Below are positions 1-5,960 of a stretch of DNA of 5,960 bases, in pieces; positions within the stretch are counted from its first letter, which is position 1, and each line of letters opens with the position of its first letter. The DNA is taken from NCBI GenBank assembly GCA_945889235.1, contig CAMDBK010000196.1:1-5960 (forward strand). The letters run 5' to 3'. The DNA comes from Chitinophaga pinensis (GTDB taxonomy: Bacteria; Bacteroidota; Bacteroidia; SXHM01). The notes below the pieces were generated by a model. That model had not been told where the DNA came from. It saw only the letters and a list, made by a program, of their open reading frames with translations, and searched no databases. Made by a program: the position numbers and the translations under genes.

Positions 1-180
1 AACATTGCCCTGACTGCCTCCGGTTGCAAAATATTTTCCCGTAGGTGAAACAGTGATGCACTCAATACCATCTTTATGTCCGAGGTAAGATTTTTTAAGA
101 ATCAGTGTATCGTCCTGCGCTGAAAGAAAAAGAGGCAGCAGTAAACAAACTGTAAAAACGATGAAAATTATATTCTTCAA
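1..180 (-). CDS. Secreted WD40-repeat protein, N-terminal fragment (cut by left window edge)
   Basis: Sixty codons read from 180 down to 1 without a stop and run off the window. The start is TTG at 178-180; the codon just before it (181-183) is an in-frame TAA, and there is no ATG or GTG in the 60 codons, so TTG is the only standard start. The translation opens with a clear Sec signal peptide: Lys2, a hydrophobic core at about residues 4-19 (IIFIVFTVCLLLPLFL), then SAQ with probable cleavage near residue 21 or 22. The mature part contains the beginning of a WD40 repeat: GHKDGIECITVSPTGKYFAT (residues 34-53) followed by GGSQGNV, matching the usual GH-x-V-x-x-hydrophobic-x-x-SP-x-G-x-x-hydrophobic-A-(T/S)-G-(G/S) pattern. 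WD40 propellers are protein-binding platforms; the partner is unknown. The protein is probably periplasmic, or a lipid-free secreted protein. It lies 82 bases after the stop of the large surface protein and may be transcribed separately. Confidence is good for gene and family, low for function. Confidence 0.8.
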   Translation of the reverse strand, partial: MKNIIFIVFTVCLLLPLFLSAQDDTLILKKSYLGHKDGIECITVSPTGKYFATGGSQGNV

Positions 181-227
181 TTAATTAATTCTATCCGTTG
201 CGAAAATAAACACAGAAATCTAAACGC

Positions 228-258
228 ATTGTTAATAATCAGGAAAATTACCAACAAT
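228..258 (-). terminator. Hairpin just after the stop of the large surface-protein gene; possible weak terminator or 3' end stabiliser
   Basis: On the minus strand the arms ATTGTTGGTAAT (258-247) and ATTATTAACAAT (239-228) pair over all 12 positions, with a 7-base loop (TTTCCTG). Two of the pairs are G-U wobbles. On the plus strand those two positions become A-C mismatches, so the structure favours minus-strand RNA, the direction of transcription here. It begins 4 bases after the TAA stop at 263-265. Against a classic intrinsic terminator, the stem has only one G-C pair and the bases that follow (GCGTTTAGATTT) are not a clean U tract. Confidence 0.45.
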
Positions 259-262
259 CATA

Positions 263-3200
263 TTATTGAGGTTCACCAATCAGCAATGTTACCTTGCCGC
301 GATACGTATGGTCAGTTGTATAAATATCACGTATTTTAAATGTATAAACATAAACATCCTGCATGGCAAGTTTGCCGCTTTTCAGTGTTCCGTTCCATGT
401 TTCGTTTTCACTGAATGATGCAAAAATTTCTTCGCCCCAGCGGTTGAAAATCCTCATCTCGTAATTAGTTATTCCTATTCCCGTTCCTAAGAAATAATCA
501 TTATGCCCATCAGCATTTGGAGTAAATGAGTTTGGAATATAAAACGTAAAACTCGGATCCACATACACGGTGAAGAAGGCAGTGTCTTTACAACCGAAGT
601 TGGTTGTAACAATCTGCCGTATCTGGTAGCTTCCTGTATCCTGATACCAATGGTCAGGATTTTGCAAAGGTGAATTGGTACTGTCGCCAAAATCATATTG
701 CCATAACATTGCACCTGATGACATATCATCAATTTCAATGTACGGATAAATTATTTCGGTTCGCGGAGGTGATGCGCTGAAAGCTGCCACCGGCTTGGGA
801 TGCACCAATATAAGATTTGAATCGGTGTACACTACGGTGCAACCGTTTGAAGTTTTCGCCTGCAACGTAACATCAAACACACCGGCTGTGTCATAAACGT
901 GCAAAGGGTTTTCAACGGATGAACCGGTGCCGTCACCAAAATCCCAGAACCACCAGTTGATGAGGTAACCTGCATTTACAACTGACAAGTCAGTAAACTG
1001 CACATGCAATGGTTGGCAACCTTCCACTACATCAGCAGAAAAATCAACATCAGGAACAGGATAAACTTCCACTTCAATAATGGTATCGCTGACACAGCCA
1101 CTGTCGGAAGTAACACTCAGGTTCACATTAAACAAACCTGCGCTTGGGTAAGCATGTGATGGGTTTTGAAGTGTTGAAATACCGCCATCATTAAAACTCC
1201 AGTCCCATCCGATAATTGTTCCCTGAGGAATAGAACTGAGGTCGGTGAAGATAGTTGAGTCACCTAAGCAAACAGATGTTGCAGAAAAATCTGCTATGCC
1301 AACAGGATAAACAGTAACAGGAATTACCGTATCAACCGTGCAACCAAAATCAGACGACACTTCAAGATTTACATCAAAAACACCATACGTTGAAAAAGTA
1401 TAAAGCGGATTTTGATTGTTGGTAATAACACCGTTGTCATCAAAATCATAGGTCCATGATTCCACGCTGCCAAAAGCCACATCGCTCAAATCAAAAAACA
1501 CAGTTGCTGTTCCCATACACTCAGGACCTGTGCTGAATAAGGCTGTTGGCATGGGATACACAGCAATGGTTTGCATGATGGTGTCTTTACAAACACCGGC
1601 AGAAGTGGCAATAAGTGTAACATCAAAACCGCCCCAGTTGGGGAAAATATGAGGCGGTGGAATTTGTCCGTTAAAAGTTGTACCATCGTCAAAGTCCCAT
1701 TCCCATTGGTCAACAGTACCTGAAATGATGGTTGATTCATCTGCAAAATCAGCACCGTCACTCAAACAAATATCCGAAAAACTAAAATCAGCAACAGGCA
1801 AATTCGATACAATTATATTTTCGGTATGTGTATCAACACATCCGCTGTCACTGGTTACTTGAATACCAACAGTGTAAGTTGCTGCAGCCGGATAAACATA
1901 AACAGTATCTTGCGAAGAAGCAAAAATTCCGTTACCGAACGACCATGTCCATCCTGTAATAGTTCCTGTAGAAATTGTGGAGTTATCAGTGAATGTACTG
2001 GTATCATTAAGACAGGAATTGGTGGCTGTAAAATCAGCAACCGGATTTACAAAAACGCGCACAGGTTTTGTAATTGCATCTGTGCAACCATCATTGGAAG
2101 TTGCGGTAAGTGTTACATTATAAATATTTCCTGTTGTATAAATGTGTGCAGCATTCTGATCAGTAGAATGGGCAGTGTTATCACCAAAGTTCCAATCCCA
2201 AAGAGAAATAAAACTATTATTAACAGTTGTTAGATCAGTGAAATTTGTAACCGCATCAGCACAAACGGTAGTAGCGCTGAAATCCAATACCGGCAAGGCA
2301 TAGACAGTTAATGTCTCCGTGGTATAAAAGACACAAATACCATGTGTATAGGTGTATGTAACAACATGCTGTCCTTCACCTGCAACAAATGGATTAAAAT
2401 CACTTCCCGTCATTCCTGTTCCCGAAAACACGCCACCGACAGGTGTTCCATTAAGCGGAACTAAAATATTATCGGGACAATAGCCTGCAGCAAAACCTGT
2501 TATTTCAGGAAGAATAATGATGGGCTGCATTGCATAAGTATCAACGTTGTTCAGTGAATCACATTCAGTAAAAATCAGTTCGGGCGCATTTGCAGGGCTT
2601 GTTCCGTCATCATTAATTAAAACGTAAAGCGTAAACGCTGTGTTATTCCATGCAACAGGAAATATTTGCGTATAGCAGTTTGGGGTATCCAACGGAAGTG
2701 TGGTGAAATTCGCAGTGGAAATCAATGTTCCGCCTGCTAGCGGATTGCCGTCATAAAAAGAGATGGGGACATTTATGTTTACATTATCACTTCCGATATT
2801 GCACACTGTTATGGTTACATCCAAAACGTTTACGGTGTTGCAAACCTCAACGGTATCAACTGTAACAGTAAGGTCGGGCACAGGAATAAATAAAGGATTC
2901 CAGTTTTTATCAAAGAGCGGAACCTGAGAAATAAAACGATTGAGTTCAGGAACTGCCGCATTGTTTTGAGGAAGAATTGGCACGGTTAAATCATCATTGA
3001 TATTGCAAACAGAATAGGCATGCTGGTTCATCACCTTGCGCGTGTCAATCCATGAAACTCCGGCACTGCTGTAAGCACGCACCTTTCCGGTACTGCCTTG
3101 ATTGGTTGCGTCACAATTACAAATAATATTTGCTGACCCATCGCCATCCACGTCTGCTACTGTTGGAAACTCAGTACGCGTTCCTGAACCACATGGAATG

Positions 3201-4432
3201 GAAGCTTTCACTGCACCTGTTGCACCGTCATAAACATACAATACATTTTCATCGCGGTAAACCACCTCAGTAATTCCATCACCTTCAAAGTCAAATGCAG
3301 AACCTGTAGTCATTTGCGAACCATCAACAGTATTCATTACCCATAGTTGCGAGAACGTTGTTGAAGGAATATCAAAATCAATAACAACATAACGGTTGTT
3401 ACCTCCCACTCCTATTTCGGGCTGACCATCGTTATCATAATCTGCAACGTTGGGGCGGCCTCCGGTACCTGTTCCCGGAATAAGAAAAGTGTTTCCAATC
3501 TGATTTCCTGAAACAGGATTCCAGCACCATACATCACCATTTGAAGCTACCACAACATCAAGCAAGCCATCCATATCCATATCGGCAATGGAGGTAAAAC
3601 CATCGGGTAAAGCACCCAGATTATTAGGTTGAGGCATTACCAATGATGCGCCAATGTTTACCACATATACTGTGTTTCCGCAAACGAGTTCAAGGCCGGG
3701 AACAGCAGGCAACACATCGGCAGCAACGGAATGCCAGGCAACAGCTGCCGGGTTTACTCCTTTGCTGCCTGCACCACCCGAAGCAATTAATGCTCCTGTT
3801 TGTGAATTATAAATCCGGTTGCCGAAATATACTTCGGGGTTGCCGTCTGCATTAAAATCTGCAATGCCCGGACTACCTTCAAACTGAGTGGTATTAGGAG
3901 GAACAAAGCCAACTTTAGCAGCTCCTGTATGTTCAAAGCAGTGAAGTAGATTGTTTGCATCCAATGCATAAATCTCACCGAACCCATCGTTGTCGGTATC
4001 TGCTATGGTAATTGCATCAGAATAATCGGAAATAGCTGTACAGGTAATGGTAACTTCTATTGCGCCCGAAGCACCATCCAAAATGTAAAGTTGATTTGCA
4101 TTTTGATTATGAGTTATAACTTCCGGGATGCCGTCATTATCCATATCGGCTACCATAACTGTGCTGCGTGTACTTACATTTAATGTGCTTTGCCATTCCA
4201 AATTTAAACCAAAGGAACCAACCGGAGGCTGCATATCGCAGTGGTATACAGGATAGCCGTAAAAAAAATCGGTGCAGTTGGCAATGTGTGCGCAATCTAA
4301 ATCGTAGCAGTCTATCAGTCCGTCACCATCATCATCTAATCCATTGCTGCAGTTTTCCTGGGCAAAGGCAGAATCAAGAATTAAGAAGCAGGAAGCAAAA
4401 GAAAAAAACCTGACACTAATAGTTCGGAACAA
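263..4432 (-). CDS. Giant multidomain surface/secreted protein: FG-GAP-like propeller, CARDB-like, Ig-like, seven PKD domains and type IX (type B, gliding-motility-associated) C-terminal sorting domain
   Basis: 1389 residues. The start is TTG at 4430-4432: the in-frame stop upstream is TGA at 4451-4453 with no ATG or GTG between, and the first internal Met (67) would lose the signal peptide. Residues 1-24 are a signal peptide ending AFA before QEN. Residues 28-47 form a Cys-flanked acidic loop (C28, DDDGDG 33-38, C42, C47), as in calcium-binding segments common at the N termini of such proteins. About 90-460 is an eight-unit FG-GAP/VCBS-like propeller. The linker NQHAYSVCNINDDLTVP (469-485) resembles one I recall from similar Bacteroidota proteins. 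About 518-635 looks CARDB-like, about 645-712 is an Ig-like unit (GGVFSGTGM at 666-674), and 713-1292 holds seven PKD domains. About 1296-1389 is the CHU_C-type sorting domain (PNSFTPNADGHNDYF, FNRWGEEIF, WNGTLKSGK, YRGKVTLLI). Expected route: Sec, then type IX secretion, to surface or medium. An adhesin or ligand-binding role is inference; no catalytic domain is visible. Neighbours do not reveal the ligand. Confidence 0.93.
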   Translation of the reverse strand: MFRTISVRFFSFASCFLILDSAFAQENCSNGLDDDGDGLIDCYDLDCAHIANCTDFFYGYPVYHCDMQPPVGSFGLNLEWQSTLNVSTRSTVMVADMDNDGIPEVITHNQNANQLYILDGASGAIEVTITCTAISDYSDAITIADTDNDGFGEIYALDANNLLHCFEHTGAAKVGFVPPNTTQFEGSPGIADFNADGNPEVYFGNRIYNSQTGALIASGGAGSKGVNPAAVAWHSVAADVLPAVPGLELVCGNTVYVVNIGASLVMPQPNNLGALPDGFTSIADMDMDGLLDVVVASNGDVWCWNPVSGNQIGNTFLIPGTGTGGRPNVADYDNDGQPEIGVGGNNRYVVIDFDIPSTTFSQLWVMNTVDGSQMTTGSAFDFEGDGITEVVYRDENVLYVYDGATGAVKASIPCGSGTRTEFPTVADVDGDGSANIICNCDATNQGSTGKVRAYSSAGVSWIDTRKVMNQHAYSVCNINDDLTVPILPQNNAAVPELNRFISQVPLFDKNWNPLFIPVPDLTVTVDTVEVCNTVNVLDVTITVCNIGSDNVNINVPISFYDGNPLAGGTLISTANFTTLPLDTPNCYTQIFPVAWNNTAFTLYVLINDDGTSPANAPELIFTECDSLNNVDTYAMQPIIILPEITGFAAGYCPDNILVPLNGTPVGGVFSGTGMTGSDFNPFVAGEGQHVVTYTYTHGICVFYTTETLTVYALPVLDFSATTVCADAVTNFTDLTTVNNSFISLWDWNFGDNTAHSTDQNAAHIYTTGNIYNVTLTATSNDGCTDAITKPVRVFVNPVADFTATNSCLNDTSTFTDNSTISTGTITGWTWSFGNGIFASSQDTVYVYPAAATYTVGIQVTSDSGCVDTHTENIIVSNLPVADFSFSDICLSDGADFADESTIISGTVDQWEWDFDDGTTFNGQIPPPHIFPNWGGFDVTLIATSAGVCKDTIMQTIAVYPMPTALFSTGPECMGTATVFFDLSDVAFGSVESWTYDFDDNGVITNNQNPLYTFSTYGVFDVNLEVSSDFGCTVDTVIPVTVYPVGIADFSATSVCLGDSTIFTDLSSIPQGTIIGWDWSFNDGGISTLQNPSHAYPSAGLFNVNLSVTSDSGCVSDTIIEVEVYPVPDVDFSADVVEGCQPLHVQFTDLSVVNAGYLINWWFWDFGDGTGSSVENPLHVYDTAGVFDVTLQAKTSNGCTVVYTDSNLILVHPKPVAAFSASPPRTEIIYPYIEIDDMSSGAMLWQYDFGDSTNSPLQNPDHWYQDTGSYQIRQIVTTNFGCKDTAFFTVYVDPSFTFYIPNSFTPNADGHNDYFLGTGIGITNYEMRIFNRWGEEIFASFSENETWNGTLKSGKLAMQDVYVYTFKIRDIYTTDHTYRGKVTLLIGEPQ
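266..547 (-). other. Region encoding the C-terminal type IX secretion (type B / gliding motility-associated, CHU_C) sorting domain
   Basis: Residues 1296-1389 of the large protein. The visible hallmarks are FYIPNSFTPNADGHNDYF (1297-1314), the motif FNRWGEEIF (1329-1337), W1346-N-G, the DVYVYTFKIRD strand (1359-1369) and the terminal YRGKVTLLI (1378-1386). Domains of this family are known to target Bacteroidota proteins through the type IX system. The domain sits at the very end of the protein, as expected, and looks complete. No PorP/SprF-like partner gene, which often accompanies type B substrates, is in the window. Confidence 0.9.
557..2296 (-). repeat. Seven tandem PKD domains (protein-level repeat of about 82 residues, about 246 bases)
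   Basis: Residues about 713-795, 796-877, 878-959, 960-1042, 1043-1124, 1125-1211 and 1212-1292. Each has the PKD signature of a W-x-(W/Y)-(D/N/S)-F-(G/D/N)-(D/N) core, for example WDWNFGDN, WEWDFDDG, WFWDFGDG and WQYDFGD, followed by NP-x-H-x-Y and a G-x-(F/Y)-x-(V/I) strand. The second unit has FGNG in place of FGDG. The first six each carry two Cys 58 or 59 residues apart, consistent with one disulfide per domain. The DNA copies are clearly diverged, so this is old modular repetition rather than recent tandem duplication. PKD domains are usually beta-sandwich spacers or binding modules on the cell surface. Confidence 0.9.
3053..4165 (-). repeat. Eight-unit FG-GAP/VCBS-like beta-propeller repeat (about 47 residues per unit)
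   Basis: Residues about 90-460. The recurring unit is A-D-x-D-x-D-G-x-x-(E/D)-(V/I) followed some 10-20 residues later by a strand such as LYILDGASG or VLYVYDGATG. The leading Asp of the acidic loop falls at residues 96, 145, 192, 284, 331, 381 and 427. A degenerate unit (AADVLPAVPGLELVCGN, with D239) fills the otherwise double-length gap, giving eight units at steps of 49, 47, 47, 45, 47, 50 and 46. Such loops bind calcium in FG-GAP proteins. The propeller is probably the ligand-binding head of the protein, which is inference. Confidence 0.82.
4361..4432 (-). other. Signal peptide of the large surface protein, with TTG start
   Basis: Residues 1-24: basic R3 and R8, a hydrophobic core around FFSFASCFLIL (9-19), and an AxA-type cleavage site (AFA, 22-24) before QEN. 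It fits Sec signal peptidase I. No lipobox is present: C14 lies inside the core and is not preceded by an L-(A/S)-(G/A) motif. This decides the TTG start, since no later Met would keep an export signal. Confidence 0.8.
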
Positions 4433-4471
4433 TATGCAGCTGTTTAAAAATCAGCACCGAAGATATAAAAT

Positions 4472-4479
4472 CAAAACTA
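4472..4479 (-). promoter_or_regulatory. Candidate Bacteroidota-type -7 promoter element (TAGTTTTG) for the large surface-protein gene
   Basis: Read on the minus strand, TAGTTTTG matches the Bacteroidota -7 consensus TAnnTTTG at every fixed position. Its first three bases are the TAG stop of the DUF1295 gene. It would start transcription some 30 bases before the TTG start at 4432, a plausible leader length. No good -33 TTTG is visible at the usual 19-21 base spacing; the nearest is TTCG, a few bases too far away. Chance matches are not rare in AT-rich DNA, so this is a candidate only. Confidence 0.3.
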
Positions 4480-5247
4480 TTTGCGGGGAATCATTGGTAT
4501 AAACGAACTTGTAGTTCTTATATACTCATCATACTCTGCATTACCGGTATATTTTTTTTCAAGCATTGCAACTCCTGAAACTCTTAACAGAAGAAAAGTA
4601 AGTAATAGCGGACTTACAAGCGACAGAAAAACATTTCCTGTACTTGCAGCAATAATAAAAATACCCCACCAGAGTAAAGCTTCTCCGAAATAGTTGGGAT
4701 GGCGCGTATATTTCCAAAGACCACTGCGCATTATTTTTCCTTTGTTGGAAGGATTGTTTTTAAAACGCATCATCTGAGTATCGCCAATACTTTCAAAAAG
4801 AAAACCAGTGAGCCAAACAACAAATCCTAAAATATCAATCATTGAAAGTTCCGAAGATGAAGAAGAGTTAATCTGCATAACAGGCAAAGCAACAATAAAC
4901 ATTATTACCCCCTGCAACATAAATACCTGCAAATAGCTTCGCCAGTAAATTGTTTTACCCCATTCTTCGCGCCACTGCCTGTAACGGTAATCCTCTCCTC
5001 TTCCATTGTTGCGCATAAAAATATAAACAGCAAGACGCAAGCCCCATGCTATTATTATAGCTGTAATTAATAACTGCTTCGGGAAAAATGTACCGCTGGA
5101 AATCAATGTTGCAAGTGCAACAATTATAAAACCAACTCCCCATCCGATATCAACAATGCTGTTGTCTTTCAGGCGCAATGCCAAAAGATACATCAGGTTC
5201 ATGAAAACAAAAATGCAACCGGCACTGATGATGTAAACGTTTTCCAT
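4477..5247 (-). CDS. DUF1295 / steroid 5-alpha-reductase-like integral membrane protein
   Basis: 256 residues from ATG at 5245-5247 to TAG at 4477-4479, close to the usual family length. About six or seven hydrophobic segments are visible: roughly 4-24, 33-51, 57-77, 105-124, 136-155, 188-203 and 205-224. Family marks are VDIGWG (32-37), F151-E152-x-x-x-D156-x-Q158, and the strongly conserved GLWKYTRHPNYFGEALLWWG (176-195). The C terminus ends E-K-K-Y...Y-x-x-Y-I-R-T-T-S-S-F-I-P, as in this family. Members of the wider superfamily are NADPH-dependent reductases or isoprenylcysteine-type methyltransferases in which the Arg-His-Pro region lies near the cofactor; the substrate of bacterial DUF1295 proteins is generally not known, so I assign no reaction. 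It sits in the inner membrane. It follows rsmD by 18 bases, so co-transcription is likely. No Shine-Dalgarno sequence precedes the ATG, as is common in this phylum. Confidence 0.88.
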   Translation of the reverse strand: MENVYIISAGCIFVFMNLMYLLALRLKDNSIVDIGWGVGFIIVALATLISSGTFFPKQLLITAIIIAWGLRLAVYIFMRNNGRGEDYRYRQWREEWGKTIYWRSYLQVFMLQGVIMFIVALPVMQINSSSSSELSMIDILGFVVWLTGFLFESIGDTQMMRFKNNPSNKGKIMRSGLWKYTRHPNYFGEALLWWGIFIIAASTGNVFLSLVSPLLLTFLLLRVSGVAMLEKKYTGNAEYDEYIRTTSSFIPMIPRK

Positions 5248-5265
5248 AAAGCAGGAAACAGTTAA

Positions 5266-5808
5266 TCATGAATTTTGTTCTGTGAAAAAGCTGAAATTTA
5301 CTTTTCCGTAGTGGCGTGTCTGTGAAAAATTCGGGTACGCTGAAAAATCAAAACGCTCTGAATGTTCCATGATTAAAAGCCCACCTGGCTTCAGCAATTT
5401 GCGCTCAAAAATAATTCCGGGTAAGAGTTTGGCATTATCAAGTTCAAAGGGTGGGTCGGCAAAAATTAAATCAAATTGACGCGTTGCAAAGCCAAGAAAA
5501 CGAAATACATCACTGCTTTGGGTACGCACATTTTTTTCGTTCAGTTTTTCAGCCATTGAATTAATAAACTTTACGCAGTTATAATTCTGTTCTACCGCCA
5601 GCACCGAAATACATCCGCGTGAAATCAATTCAAAACTGATGTTGCCTGTTCCTGCAAATAAATCCAGCGCTTCCGTTTCTTCAAAATTAATCATGTTGGT
5701 AAGCACATTGAACAAACCTTCTTTTGCAAAATCAGTGGTGGGGCGCACCGGAAGTTTTCCGGGCGGTTCTATTTTGCGTCCTTTATATTTTCCGCTTATT
5801 ATACGCAC
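5266..5808 (-). CDS. rsmD: 16S rRNA (guanine966-N2)-methyltransferase RsmD
   Basis: 180 residues, the usual length for RsmD. It transfers a methyl group from S-adenosylmethionine to N2 of G966 (E. coli numbering) in 16S rRNA in the cytoplasm, late in 30S assembly. Visible motifs in order: the N-terminal MRIISGKYKGRKI (1-13); RPTTDFAKEGLFNVL (22-36), typical of the family; the SAM-binding motif DLFAGTGNISFE (49-60); AVEQN (71-75), with the acidic residue expected to hold the SAM ribose; the catalytic motif DPPF (118-121); and PGGLLIMEHS (141-150). The start is GTG at 5806-5808, chosen because the canonical N terminus begins exactly there. It overlaps the upstream DUF3822 gene by 10 bases, suggesting translational coupling, and has no obvious Shine-Dalgarno. 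The DUF1295 gene follows after 18 bases. No motif is missing, so it should be functional. Confidence 0.95.
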   Translation of the reverse strand: MRIISGKYKGRKIEPPGKLPVRPTTDFAKEGLFNVLTNMINFEETEALDLFAGTGNISFELISRGCISVLAVEQNYNCVKFINSMAEKLNEKNVRTQSSDVFRFLGFATRQFDLIFADPPFELDNAKLLPGIIFERKLLKPGGLLIMEHSERFDFSAYPNFSQTRHYGKVNFSFFTEQNS

Positions 5809-5960
5809 AGAGGCTGACTGAATAAAGTGTAAAAAGCATGTTCAGGAATTTCATTAAAGCGATAACTATAATTGAAGCGATTATTGCGCTGAATAAAACT
5901 TACGTTGCGCACATATTTATGAATGATTGAAAAAACAGTGTCGTTGCGTTCTATTTCACC
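5799..5960 (-). CDS. DUF3822-family protein, C-terminal fragment (cut by right window edge)
   Basis: From the right edge, one minus-strand frame stays open for 53 codons and ends at TAA (5799-5801). It begins GEIERNDTVFSIIHKYVRNV, passes through a Tyr/Phe-rich stretch (RFNYSYRFNEIPEH) and ends FYTLFSQPLCV. The closing pattern, a P-x-H then F-(Y/F)-x-L-F and a short Leu-Cys tail, resembles the end of DUF3822 proteins, which in Bacteroidota are commonly encoded just upstream of rsmD; both the residues and the position support the call. The family is uncharacterised, with a proposed ASKHA-like (actin/hexokinase) fold, so no function is given. Its last codons overlap the rsmD start by 10 bases in another frame. 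Identification rests on memory of the family, not on a search. Confidence 0.72.
   Translation of the reverse strand, partial: GEIERNDTVFSIIHKYVRNVSFIQRNNRFNYSYRFNEIPEHAFYTLFSQPLCV

Noticed and set aside
178..190. AATTAATTAATT short tandem/palindromic run
   Set aside because: A short AT-rich run spanning the TTG start. It is too short and simple to be called an operator or attachment site.
181..227. Promoter for the WD40 gene: TATTTTCG and TAGATTTC on the minus strand
   Set aside because: Each has one mismatch to TAnnTTTG and neither has a TTTG at the right distance upstream, so they are not better than chance in AT-rich DNA.
487..738. Further open frames inside the large gene (for example 487-738, 1486-1761 and 3787-3987 on the minus strand, 4168-4413 on the plus strand)
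   Set aside because: All are shadows in other frames of a gene whose own frame shows clear domain structure from end to end.
1826..2233. 135-codon open frame on the plus strand, rich in Cys and Ile/Asn
   Set aside because: It lies wholly antisense to the PKD repeats of the large gene. Its composition is what the opposite strand of Thr/Val/Asp-rich PKD codons yields, and it shows no domain, signal peptide or conserved motif.
557..2296. Recent tandem duplication or CRISPR-like DNA repeat across the PKD block
   Set aside because: The regularity is at protein level only; the DNA of the units is clearly diverged and there are no identical direct repeats with spacers.
4481..4693. 70-codon open frame on the plus strand
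   Set aside because: Antisense to the conserved C-terminal half of the DUF1295 gene, with no recognisable motif.
1..5960. A defence system, mobile element or new multi-gene pathway
   Set aside because: No transposase, integrase, nuclease, toxin or related genes, no terminal repeats and no tRNA were seen. The genes are a housekeeping unit plus two exported proteins.

Overview
The window looks like a piece of a Bacteroidota chromosome (the old Bacteroidetes), at moderate to low GC. Three things point there: a very large secreted protein ending in a gliding-motility-associated (CHU_C, type B) sorting domain of the type IX secretion system; starts with no visible Shine-Dalgarno sequence, including TTG and GTG codons; and a DUF3822 gene directly upstream of rsmD, an arrangement I associate with this phylum. 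I cannot name the genus.

Every gene I can support is on the minus strand, so transcription runs from the right edge to the left. From right to left: (i) the C-terminal 53 codons of a DUF3822-family protein (5799-5960, cut by the window edge); (ii) rsmD, the 16S rRNA guanine-N2 methyltransferase, overlapping (i) by 10 bases and starting with GTG (5266-5808); (iii) a DUF1295 / steroid-5-alpha-reductase-like membrane protein 18 bases further on (4477-5247); (iv) after a 44-base gap, a 1389-residue surface or secreted protein (263-4432) with a signal peptide, a Cys-flanked acidic loop, an eight-unit FG-GAP/VCBS-like propeller, a CARDB-like domain, an Ig-like domain, seven PKD domains and a C-terminal sorting domain; (v) a hairpin just after its stop; (vi) the first 60 codons of a secreted WD40-repeat protein (1-180, cut by the left edge), which begins with TTG.

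The first three genes are tightly packed and look like one housekeeping transcription unit. The large gene probably has its own promoter: a match to the Bacteroidota -7 element lies over the stop codon of the DUF1295 gene. Its product would cross the inner membrane by Sec and the outer membrane by the type IX system, and sit on the cell surface or be released. Its propeller and PKD modules suggest a stalk-like adhesin or a binding protein, but no enzymatic domain is visible and the ligand cannot be read from the sequence.

I found no CRISPR array, mobile element, tRNA, rRNA or defence-like cluster. No stretch over 300 bases lacks a gene. The notable points are the internal architecture of the large protein, the edge-truncated WD40 gene, and the repeated use of non-ATG starts; I see no clearly undescribed system.
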